A stretch of DNA of 27,235 nucleotides from a virus, in the IMG/VR virus record IMGVR_UViG_3300003702_000681, positions 1-27,235 of that record. One strand, written 5' to 3'. Position numbers and translations under genes: made by a program. Position 1 is the stretch's first letter, and each line of letters begins with the position of its first letter. This document shows positions 15,867 to 22,312 of this stretch, piece by piece. The notes beneath the pieces were generated by a model. That model was not told the DNA's origin, searched no databases, and worked only from the letters and a program-made list of their open reading frames with translations.

Positions 15867-16268
15867 CTAATTTATTATAACATATTTTTTATCTTTTTTC
15901 TCAGCTTCTTTTAAAGCACTATTAGTTCCTTTAGACGTAATTCCTTTTGGTACAAAGGCAACTACTGCATCTGAATATTCTGCTATTTGTTTATTTCTAG
16001 TATGATAATGCCAAACAGCATATGGTTTACCATAATTATAACTTTCTAAAATGCAATGTTGATTATATTGATAATGAGCGGGCGGAAATTCTGAATACTT
16101 GGTGTCAAACTCCAAAGCATACTTTTTAGCATATCCATCAGCACCCTGTTTTTGTCCGCCGCTTACAATCTCTAATTCATCACCATATTTATCTTTTAGT
16201 TTAAAAATAAACTCTTGTATTCGCCTTTTATTTGTATATTTCCTACTTCCTACTATTGCTACTTTCAT
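15867..16268 (-). CDS. SLOG-fold (YspA/DUF2493-like) protein
   Basis: 133 residues from an ATG at 16268, chosen because AGAGGAA lies six bases upstream and the fold starts here (MKVAIVGSRKY); a longer frame to 16337 adds 23 residues that run through the upstream gene. VAIVGSRKYT (2-11), EIVSGGQKQGADGYAKKYA (33-51) and a late DAVVAFVPKG strand match the SLOG superfamily, whose Rossmann pocket binds nucleotides or nucleotide-derived signals (DprA, LOG and YspA relatives). In phages such proteins are usually unassigned; sensing or hydrolysing a nucleotide signal, or handling a modified nucleotide, would both suit the replication block. It overlaps the preceding gene by 26 bases. Confidence 0.8.
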   Translation of the reverse strand: MKVAIVGSRKYTNKRRIQEFIFKLKDKYGDELEIVSGGQKQGADGYAKKYALEFDTKYSEFPPAHYQYNQHCILESYNYGKPYAVWHYHTRNKQIAEYSDAVVAFVPKGITSKGTNSALKEAEKKDKKYVIIN

Positions 16269-16677
16269 AATCGTTCCTCTTTTGCCTTTTAGGTGGTTTA
16301 TCTGATGTACAAAATTTAGCACATCTATGAAATTCATCTAAACCCTTTAATATTTGTACTTCACTATTATAAATATATTCAAATCTAACTCTATCCAATT
16401 TTCCAGCGTTATCATTATCAACAATATTAAACCACACAAAATCACCTGGTTTTAAATTATTACCAACTCTTATATTAGTTTTAAAATGTAAACTAGACTC
16501 ATACTCTAATAAAAACTTCTTTAAATCCTTTGTAGAAACAGTACCATCTTTGTACCACAAACGTAAATAAAAAACTATTGAATCAGCACTAATTACTGAT
16601 AATTTATCTATAACATCTTTTTCATATGGCTTATTTAAAAAATGGAATAAATTCATTCTAACATTTACTTTCATCAT
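16243..16677 (-). CDS. Hypothetical protein, 144 residues
   Basis: I do not recognise this protein. It begins MMKVNVRMNLFHFL and a second ATG immediately follows the first. The middle has a predicted strand-rich part, NLKPGDFVWFNIVDND (about residues 75-90), where a Gly-Asp-Phe-Val-Trp run resembles a small beta barrel. The C-terminus is strongly basic and probably disordered (KPPKRQKRNDYESSNSRK). The ATG overlaps the nuclease stop (TAATG), and the end overlaps the SLOG gene by 26 bases. The tight junctions argue that it is a real gene of the operon. A nucleic-acid-binding role is suggested only by the basic tail. Confidence 0.6.
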   Translation of the reverse strand: MMKVNVRMNLFHFLNKPYEKDVIDKLSVISADSIVFYLRLWYKDGTVSTKDLKKFLLEYESSLHFKTNIRVGNNLKPGDFVWFNIVDNDNAGKLDRVRFEYIYNSEVQILKGLDEFHRCAKFCTSDKPPKRQKRNDYESSNSRK

Positions 16678-17552
16678 TATTTAACTCCCGCATCACAATA
16701 CTCTGTCTGATTAAAATCGCAAAATCTACAGTTCTTTTTAGATGCTTCCTTCTTATAAATATATTCAGTATTATATTCTCCATCAGAATTAAAACATTCT
16801 GTCATAAACTCATCTAATCTTTTGACTACCTGATTAATTGATGGTTTTCCATTTGCAGGCACAAACTTTTGAACTCTCTTCTGTGGATAATCTGTATTCT
16901 CCCACAATTTTCTTTTAACTATAAAAAACTCTACTTCAATTTTTTCTATGGGGTGGTTATATTGTTTAGCATAAAATTGCTTATATAGTAGTAACTGATC
17001 ACTTTTTAATTTATCAGCCTTCATATATTTATTCCAACCCATAGTAGAAGTCTTTATATCATATATCTTGATTACATTTCTAACTGTATCTTTGATAACA
17101 ACATCCAAATATCCAACAAACTTTATATTATTTGGCATATTATAATCAAGAGGAACTTCTATACCAACCAACTCATAACCTTTCTTACTAAAATATTGAG
17201 CTCTCTTCTTTCGTAAAAAATTAAGTATCTCTACTCCTTGTGTATAAAACTCAACCATATCTCTCTCGGTACAAAACTCCTCTCCACCATTTTCTTTAAG
17301 AGCTTCCTCAAAATTCCGTTTCATTCTAGTTCGTAACATATCTTCTAATGGAAGTTGTTCTGCTAACTTAGCAGTATCATTATACATTACAGTTAAAAAT
17401 GCCTGAATGACTTCATGCATAGATTTACCAAAGAGAGTATAAATACTTTCTTTGAACTCTCTCTTACCATCTATATATGCAGTCTTCCATCGGTGTGGAC
17501 ATTGTGCCCACATTGAATATTGACTGTAGGATATATTTTTCACTTGCCCCAC
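16677..17552 (-). CDS. PD-(D/E)XK nuclease with Fe-S cysteines (RecB/AddB/Cas4-like)
   Basis: 291 residues. SYSQYSMWAQCPHRW with Cys18 opens the fold. GKSMHEVIQAF holds His46; GYLDVV places Asp150; YDIKTST gives Asp165 and Lys167 of the nuclease motif, and a later Gln-containing QLLLYKQFYAKQY helix is typical of RecB nucleases. CRFCDFNQTEYC at the end supplies Cys275, Cys278 and Cys286. One N-terminal and three C-terminal cysteines are the 4Fe-4S arrangement of AddB, Cas4 and related exonucleases. All catalytic positions are present. The likely task is single-strand or end processing during phage recombination-dependent replication or host DNA degradation. The GTG at 17552 has only a weak ribosome site and a second GTG occurs three codons on, so the exact start is uncertain. 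Confidence 0.85.
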   Translation of the reverse strand: MGQVKNISYSQYSMWAQCPHRWKTAYIDGKREFKESIYTLFGKSMHEVIQAFLTVMYNDTAKLAEQLPLEDMLRTRMKRNFEEALKENGGEEFCTERDMVEFYTQGVEILNFLRKKRAQYFSKKGYELVGIEVPLDYNMPNNIKFVGYLDVVIKDTVRNVIKIYDIKTSTMGWNKYMKADKLKSDQLLLYKQFYAKQYNHPIEKIEVEFFIVKRKLWENTDYPQKRVQKFVPANGKPSINQVVKRLDEFMTECFNSDGEYNTEYIYKKEASKKNCRFCDFNQTEYCDAGVK

Positions 17553-17935
17553 TTACCATTCTTTACAATCGTTGCCATAATTCCATAATTAGATACATCA
17601 AGAAATGCATCTTCTATTGGTTCACCATTTACTGCTGCTTCCTTACCACCCATCAATAAGGTTTTCAATCTTTGAATTTTATCATTCATTCTAAACCATA
17701 ACCCCGTTAGTGATAATTTAACTTCTTCAGGTGTTTGTAATTGTGTACCAACTGAAATATTACCTGGACCATAATCATGTTGTTTATACAAAAATAATTC
17801 ATATTGTTCTCGTTGTAATCTACGAAACTCTGCAGTCATCTGGGGCCAATCTTCTTCCATTTGTTGAGTAATAGATTTTACTTTAGTAGATTCATAATCT
17901 ACTTTTGTTTTTGATTCTTTTATTGCTTTCTTCAT
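17540..17935 (-). CDS. Nucleotide-modification-associated domain protein (DUF1599-like)
   Basis: 131 residues. HDYGPGNIS (53-61) followed by a GLWFRMNDKIQRLKTLL helix and DAFLDVSNYGIMATIV near the end match the pattern of the DUF1599 family (nucleotide modification associated domain 1): a Tyr-Gly loop, an Asp-Lys-x2-Arg-Leu helix and a final Asp-x3-Tyr helix. Members are all-helical, related in outline to MazG/dUTPase-type nucleotide hydrolases, and several sit in phage gene sets for modified DNA bases. It lies directly after a Mom-like gene (ATGA overlap), which fits that context. The N-terminal 30 residues are charged and probably disordered. Actual activity is unknown. Confidence 0.75.
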   Translation of the reverse strand: MKKAIKESKTKVDYESTKVKSITQQMEEDWPQMTAEFRRLQREQYELFLYKQHDYGPGNISVGTQLQTPEEVKLSLTGLWFRMNDKIQRLKTLLMGGKEAAVNGEPIEDAFLDVSNYGIMATIVKNGKWGK

Positions 17936-18555
17936 TTTAGTCTCTTTATTTGTCTTTTAATTTTTTTATTAAGATAGTATACATAAATATATTTAGGTTT
18001 TCTGTTCTTAAAAAATATATTTTTATCCCCAGCATTATATCTTCTTTTTAATTCTCTACCATATGGTCTTTTATCTTGATTTAAAGACCTAGTGTGATAT
18101 TCTTTACCATCCACCATCAACACTCTTGCAGGAGATGTTTCTCCTAAATACTCAAAATTTGTAGCTTTATATATTATTCCTGTATGACCATAATGTTGAT
18201 CAGCAAATGAAACCACAACCTCTACATCAGTATTTTGTTTTAACCACCTCAAAGTTTTTCCAATGAAATAGCTTTCTGTATTCTTTGGCGTATCATCTAT
18301 ACAAACTAATCTCCTTAACTCCGTACACCTATCAGGATTAATTGGATTATATTTTTTAGCAGTATGCGGCATTGATGGCATAGCATATAACATAGCACCT
18401 ATCATTTTGGGTAATCCAAAATTACCCTCTGTATATAAACCGAAATGGTGGTAAGATTGAATGCCATTTATATTGTGTGAATAATGATATTTCTCTATAA
18501 AACTGGTAACTGCTTTCCGGTTTATGTACTCAACTGTGAAGTTGGTTACACTCAT
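17932..18555 (-). CDS. Mom-like DNA-modification protein, copy 2
   Basis: 207 residues. FIEKYHYSHN (19-28), TELRRLVCID (79-88) and VVVSFADQHYGHTGIIYKAT then NFEYLGE (about 113-140) line up with phage Mu Mom, a GNAT-fold enzyme that converts adenine in DNA to N6-carbamoylmethyladenine-type products. The same three blocks occur in the larger Mom-like protein at 20772-21536, but the two are clearly diverged, so they are not a recent duplication. The C-terminus is very basic (KKIKRQIKRLK), in keeping with DNA binding. The gene overlaps its neighbours by four bases each way. Mom-family membership is inferred from motif order; the base and chemistry modified here are unknown. Confidence 0.75.
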   Translation of the reverse strand: MSVTNFTVEYINRKAVTSFIEKYHYSHNINGIQSYHHFGLYTEGNFGLPKMIGAMLYAMPSMPHTAKKYNPINPDRCTELRRLVCIDDTPKNTESYFIGKTLRWLKQNTDVEVVVSFADQHYGHTGIIYKATNFEYLGETSPARVLMVDGKEYHTRSLNQDKRPYGRELKRRYNAGDKNIFFKNRKPKYIYVYYLNKKIKRQIKRLK

Positions 18556-19001
18556 AAGCCAATCTTACGAATCTCCTCAACTGTTCTACCATACTTTATT
18601 AAAATATCAGTAAGTTCAGCTTGACCCCCATGTGATAACTCATACATGTCTACAGCATCTGATGCTTCACGCAAACTAATCTGTAAATGTTTAGCTACTA
18701 TTTCATAAACCCATTTTGGATACTTCATCTCTTTATCTCCTTTAATATATTTTAACCATTGTCTTTTCTTTGGTAAAATATCTGTATAAACTTTATATAA
18801 TTCTTTTGGTTTTAATGGATATTTCTGTACTTCATTTACAAGTTCTATCCACTCCATTTTCATTGAAAGAAAACGATTAACCATATAATTTGACCACGAC
18901 TTTTTATCTTCATCTGAAATATCATCCCAATAATTAGAACGCTGTTGAGATGTTATAGCATTTATATGATCAAATAAATTCTTCCTTTTAATCTTCGCCA
19001 T
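18552..19001 (-). CDS. Probable clamp-loader small subunit, gp62-like
   Basis: 149 residues from an ATG at 19001 (MAKIKRKNLFDHINAIT); the frame is open up to 19040 but the extra 13 residues lie inside the preceding gene. NLFDHINAIT, then SWSNYMVNRFLSM (about 36-48), ELVNEVQ and LPKKRQWLKYIKG follow the order seen in gp62 proteins of marine T4-like phages, where 'NRxLS', a helix with 'N', and a 'P-x-K-R-x-W/F' segment recur. T4 gp62 is 187 residues. It would form the clamp loader with the gp44-like ATPase encoded at 19846-20784 and load the sliding clamp. Position in the replisome operon supports the call. Sequence similarity in this family is low, so the assignment is moderate. Confidence 0.65.
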   Translation of the reverse strand: MAKIKRKNLFDHINAITSQQRSNYWDDISDEDKKSWSNYMVNRFLSMKMEWIELVNEVQKYPLKPKELYKVYTDILPKKRQWLKYIKGDKEMKYPKWVYEIVAKHLQISLREASDAVDMYELSHGGQAELTDILIKYGRTVEEIRKIGL

Positions 19002-19233
19002 CTTGCTTAAACTTATCTGGCACTTTCCCACAATTACCACAACTGTATACCTGAATTGGTATTAGTGCTTCTTGACCCGTAGGTGAAACTATTGGTGAAA
19101 GTCTTTTTATAAAAAATGCTGAGATAAAAACAGAATTGTTACAATCCTCACATTTCATAGTTTCAGCATCTTTCAAATCTACTTGTATTTGAGTTTGTTC
19201 TTTTGGTAACGGTTTTCTTGGTTTCATATTCAT
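18988..19233 (-). CDS. Small zinc-ribbon phage protein, 81 residues
   Basis: Cys28 and Cys31 (MKCEDC) and Cys65 and Cys68 (CGNCG) form a complete zinc ribbon, with a central ISAFFIKRLSPIVSPTGQEA strand region between them. I recall close relatives with 'SPTGQE' between the two knuckles next to clamp-loader genes in marine T4-like phages, with no assigned role. A strong GGAG stands upstream of the ATG at 19233. Its stop overlaps the gp62-like start by 14 bases, so translation is coupled. Possible roles are transcription or replication accessory factor; nothing in the sequence decides. Confidence 0.72.
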   Translation of the reverse strand: MNMKPRKPLPKEQTQIQVDLKDAETMKCEDCNNSVFISAFFIKRLSPIVSPTGQEALIPIQVYSCGNCGKVPDKFKQDGED

Positions 19234-19243
19234 CTTATTACTC

Positions 19244-19849
19244 CTATATAATATCGTCTACTAACCCATACTCTAAACATACTTTCGCATTCCACATCAA
19301 ATCATGTTTCAATATTTCATCTATTTTTTTCATTGGAACTTTTGTGTATTCTTTATATACACTTTTAATTGTTTCCATCATTAGATCAAGATTCTGTTTT
19401 TCATCTTCAAACTCTGAATACTTTCCCCAAAAATTTGAAGATAATTGATGAATTAACATATAAGAATTTCTACTCATATATCTTTTATTACCTACTACTG
19501 AAAGAAATGTTGCCGCACTCGCACAGAATCCATCTACATATGTTTCAACTGGAACTTTACATCTCAATATTGTATCCATAGATGAAATACCTGCGGTGAT
19601 TGATCCACCTCCTGAATTTATCAATACTTTAAGTATGGGTGGGTTTATATCTAAATTATTTCCAAGAGTCAAACTTTTAGATTCTAACTCACCTATCTTT
19701 TTATTCAATTCTGCTGCACTTTCTCTATTTACATTAGCATAATAATAAATTTTATTTTCATGAACTGCTATATGTTTCTCAGTCACCGCATTCTGTGCAT
19801 TTTTCTTTTCAGGGGCTTTCTTTACACCCCAATACTTTTCATCTATCAT
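19244..19849 (-). CDS. ClpP-like serine protease
   Basis: 201 residues, the usual ClpP length. LINSGGGSITAG (76-87) is the oxyanion/substrate strand, DGFCASAATFL (106-116) carries the nucleophile Ser111, MLIHQLSS (131-138) the catalytic His134, and HDLMWNAKVCLEYGLVDDII (182-201) the Asp183 and the closing 'EYGLVD' typical of ClpP. The catalytic triad is therefore complete. No partner ATPase is visible here. Phage ClpP-like proteins can be head-maturation proteases or act with host ClpX/A; placement between the two clamp-loader genes, away from any head genes, favours neither. It overlaps the clamp-loader ATPase stop by four bases (ATGA) and precedes the zinc-ribbon gene by ten. Confidence 0.88.
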   Translation of the reverse strand: MIDEKYWGVKKAPEKKNAQNAVTEKHIAVHENKIYYYANVNRESAAELNKKIGELESKSLTLGNNLDINPPILKVLINSGGGSITAGISSMDTILRCKVPVETYVDGFCASAATFLSVVGNKRYMSRNSYMLIHQLSSNFWGKYSEFEDEKQNLDLMMETIKSVYKEYTKVPMKKIDEILKHDLMWNAKVCLEYGLVDDII

Positions 19850-20784
19850 TTTATGACTCCTAATAATTCTATTAACATAGCCATAGAATTAATCTCTTTA
19901 TCAACCACCTGAGCATCTGACAATTGATACTTAGCTATAGTTAAAATACTTTCTGCTACATGTCCTTTACCATAACTATCAACTTCATCATAGAGTAAAC
20001 GAAACAAATCAGCAAAGTCTGATATCTTATTATCAGCTAACATCTTTCTAATAGTAACAAAAGCATCTTTTTTACTTTGTGTCTTTAACACATTTACTAA
20101 CTGAGAACAAAACACATTTATATTTAAATCAATAGCAACCAAATTATCTTGTTCAATCGATAACTTACCATCAACTACCTGCCGTTGAGCAAAATTAATA
20201 ATCCTACGAATATCAGGATACCCACCATTAACTAACGTAGCTACATCATCAATCTGAAAATCTACTCCCTCTTCATGCAGTATGTCATATAAATGTGATG
20301 CGACTTCCTTTCTTGATGGTGGAACTATTTGAAATGGTTGACAACGACTTTGTATTGGATCAACAATTCTCTCTACATAGTTACAAGTCAATATAAACCT
20401 AGTGTGTTTAGAAAAAGTCTCCATAAGGTTGCGTAAAGCGGCTTGTGCGTTAGGTGTAATGTAATCGCACTCATCCAATATGATAACCTTCATATCTTTA
20501 AATCCAATAGTGGAAGCAAAACTGCGAACCTTATTACGAACTGTATCTACGCTATTCTCATCAGAAGCATTAATATACAGATGATCACATTCTATATTAT
20601 TAACCAATAACTTTGCAAGAGTGGTCTTACCCGTACCAGCCCTTCCATAAAAAAGAAGATGTGGTAAGTCTCCACTCTCAAGGTATCTAGATACTTTACT
20701 TTTTAGATGCTCATTTCCAATATAAGTATCTAACGTCATAGGGCGGTACTTTTCAACCCATAAAGTGTGTTCTAATTTTTCCAT
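19846..20784 (-). CDS. Clamp-loader AAA+ ATPase, gp44/RFC small-subunit-like
   Basis: 312 residues (T4 gp44 is 319). LWVEKYRPMTLDTYIGNE (8-25) is the RFC box at the N-terminus; GRAGTGKTT (47-55) is Walker A; VIILDECDYIT near residue 100 is Walker B; LTCNYVERI is sensor 1 and IQSRCQPF the SRC arginine-finger motif. GGYPDIRRIINFAQ near 190 is sensor 2. The C-terminal collar domain follows. It uses ATP to open the sliding clamp and place it on primed DNA, normally as a tetramer with one small subunit. The start lies 13 bases inside the end of the Mom-like gene 1. Confidence 0.94.
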   Translation of the reverse strand: MEKLEHTLWVEKYRPMTLDTYIGNEHLKSKVSRYLESGDLPHLLFYGRAGTGKTTLAKLLVNNIECDHLYINASDENSVDTVRNKVRSFASTIGFKDMKVIILDECDYITPNAQAALRNLMETFSKHTRFILTCNYVERIVDPIQSRCQPFQIVPPSRKEVASHLYDILHEEGVDFQIDDVATLVNGGYPDIRRIINFAQRQVVDGKLSIEQDNLVAIDLNINVFCSQLVNVLKTQSKKDAFVTIRKMLADNKISDFADLFRLLYDEVDSYGKGHVAESILTIAKYQLSDAQVVDKEINSMAMLIELLGVIK

Positions 20785-21536
20785 TTATCGTTATCTACCT
20801 CTATTTTTCTAATTTCAATATCATGTTTATAGTTTTTAGGATACTTCATTTCAGGATGTTTCATAACACTGCGAAATTTCCTAATCTCTTTTTTATTACC
20901 CAAAAAGTAGATGTATCTATGTTTGCTAGCTTCTTTCTTTAACCAAAATGTATGACCAATCTGTTTCGGCAACTTTTTAGGGTCAGCTGAACCAAATTTA
21001 GAATATACACTTCTACTGTGCATCCATTCCCCATTCTCTGACAATCTCAAAGAATAAGTAGGCGCCAATTGAAAATCTCCACATCCTTGATATATCCAAT
21101 TTGTTGCTTGATAAATAGCTCCATCATGATTTTGTTCAGGATCAGCATACGATACCAAAACCTTTATTTTTGGAGCGTTTTCCTTTAACCATTTAAACGA
21201 TAATGATATTGCCAATGATTCTATATTTTTTCCATAACCATCATATATAAACAATCTAGTTAACTCTAAAAGGTTCTTAGTTTTTAAAATATCTTCTGAA
21301 AAAATAGAACCTAAAACTCTTCTCCCGACAGGAAATCCATAACAAGCAACACCTATCAACTTCTCTTCAGGTTCCACAAAGAATTTATGCTCATCATCAG
21401 TTTGATAAAAAATTCCAAGCGGATACCTACAAGAAGATAATCTACCACTATAATGATTCTTTTCTATTATTTCCCTAGCCAATGGTTTATAGATTGGTCT
21501 AATAGAAACTCTAGACTTATCTACATACGATTCCAT
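20772..21536 (-). CDS. Mom-like DNA-modification protein, copy 1
   Basis: 254 residues. IIEKNHYSGR (23-32), LLELTRLFIYD (near 90-100), VLVSYADPEQNHDGAIYQAT followed by NWIYQG (about 125-152), and a late HRYIYFLG strand match the motif order of phage Mu Mom and related GNAT-fold DNA modification enzymes. The VSYAD-x4-HDGAIYQATN block is the best preserved and is shared with the copy at 17932-18555. Mom proteins alter adenine N6 and so block restriction enzymes. The gene sits between the clamp and clamp-loader genes, with its ATG directly behind the clamp stop (TAGATG), so it is made early together with the replisome. Exact modification unknown. Confidence 0.78.
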   Translation of the reverse strand: MESYVDKSRVSIRPIYKPLAREIIEKNHYSGRLSSCRYPLGIFYQTDDEHKFFVEPEEKLIGVACYGFPVGRRVLGSIFSEDILKTKNLLELTRLFIYDGYGKNIESLAISLSFKWLKENAPKIKVLVSYADPEQNHDGAIYQATNWIYQGCGDFQLAPTYSLRLSENGEWMHSRSVYSKFGSADPKKLPKQIGHTFWLKKEASKHRYIYFLGNKKEIRKFRSVMKHPEMKYPKNYKHDIEIRKIEVDNDKWKN

Positions 21537-22253
21537 CTATACATCTTGTTCAGCAACAAGATAGTAAGTAGCATCATACTCATCAATCTTAAAATTGATA
21601 CGGGCCAAACCTTGTGAACTTACTTCCAATGTAGCACTTTCACATTCTTTATTAGCTACCAACACATCTCTAAATAAATTAGCATTAAAAGATATATTAT
21701 CAACAACTTCATAGGATTCTGTTTTGACTGGCAAAGTAACACGATTAGTGTTAATTTCAGCATACCCAATCACAACCTTTACACCATCATCATTTGTCAA
21801 TACTGTAAAGTTATCTGTATCAGCCAAAGCACCTTTACCAGCAACAAATTTAGTCATAAAAGACTTATCAACTTTTATCTTAATCTCAAAATCAGGTACA
21901 GATTTTAAATTAGGTGGTGTACCGATAACAGACAAATCTGACAACATATAATTTACATTAGAAGTACTATCAGATATCTTTAAAGATACTACCTTATCTC
22001 CTACTTTTGTCAAATTCATAATAATATCATCAGACATAACAGAAAGCAATTTTACTAATTGTTCTGTATTATATACGCCCAACACAGCATCTTCAAATTT
22101 CCAATTCTTCATTGTCAATTCACCAAGAAGATTTTTATCACCTGTAATAAAGCGTGTGGAAAGCATATCCCCATCACTTTTAATTACAACCGAAGGACAA
22201 TTTCCTCCAAGATAATATTTATCAATGAACCTATTTAATGAATGTTTATTCAT
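21537..22253 (-). CDS. DNA polymerase sliding clamp, gp45-like
   Basis: 238 residues against 228 in T4. The start MNKHSLNRFIDKYYL, the alternating strand pattern, the LSDLSVIGTPPNLKSVPDFE linker (about 104-123) between the two similar halves and the end ATYYLVAEQDV agree with trimeric T4-type clamps. Clamps lack catalytic residues, so recognition rests on this layout and on position directly after the polymerase and before the loader ATPase. AAGGAG nine bases upstream supports the ATG at 22253; an ATG in between is closed by a stop after three codons. A hairpin in the 59-base gap upstream may influence expression. Confidence 0.85.
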   Translation of the reverse strand: MNKHSLNRFIDKYYLGGNCPSVVIKSDGDMLSTRFITGDKNLLGELTMKNWKFEDAVLGVYNTEQLVKLLSVMSDDIIMNLTKVGDKVVSLKISDSTSNVNYMLSDLSVIGTPPNLKSVPDFEIKIKVDKSFMTKFVAGKGALADTDNFTVLTNDDGVKVVIGYAEINTNRVTLPVKTESYEVVDNISFNANLFRDVLVANKECESATLEVSSQGLARINFKIDEYDATYYLVAEQDV

Positions 22254-22274
22254 ATAACCATTCTCCTTATGTTA

Positions 22275-22302
22275 AGTGGTATATACATATATATCTACCA
22301 CT
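22275..22302 (-). promoter_or_regulatory. Hairpin between the polymerase and clamp genes
   Basis: The 59-base gap between the polymerase stop and the clamp ribosome site holds an inverted repeat: seven base pairs (AGTGGTA/TACCACT), one mismatch, three further A-T pairs and a six-base loop. There is no T run after it on the minus strand, so it is a poor terminator. It lies directly before the clamp AAGGAG, where a translational control element or RNA-processing site would be placed. Role is not established; the AT-rich inner stem could arise by chance, the outer GC-containing arm is less likely to. Confidence 0.4.
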
Positions 22303-22312
22303 GTTTCTAAAA

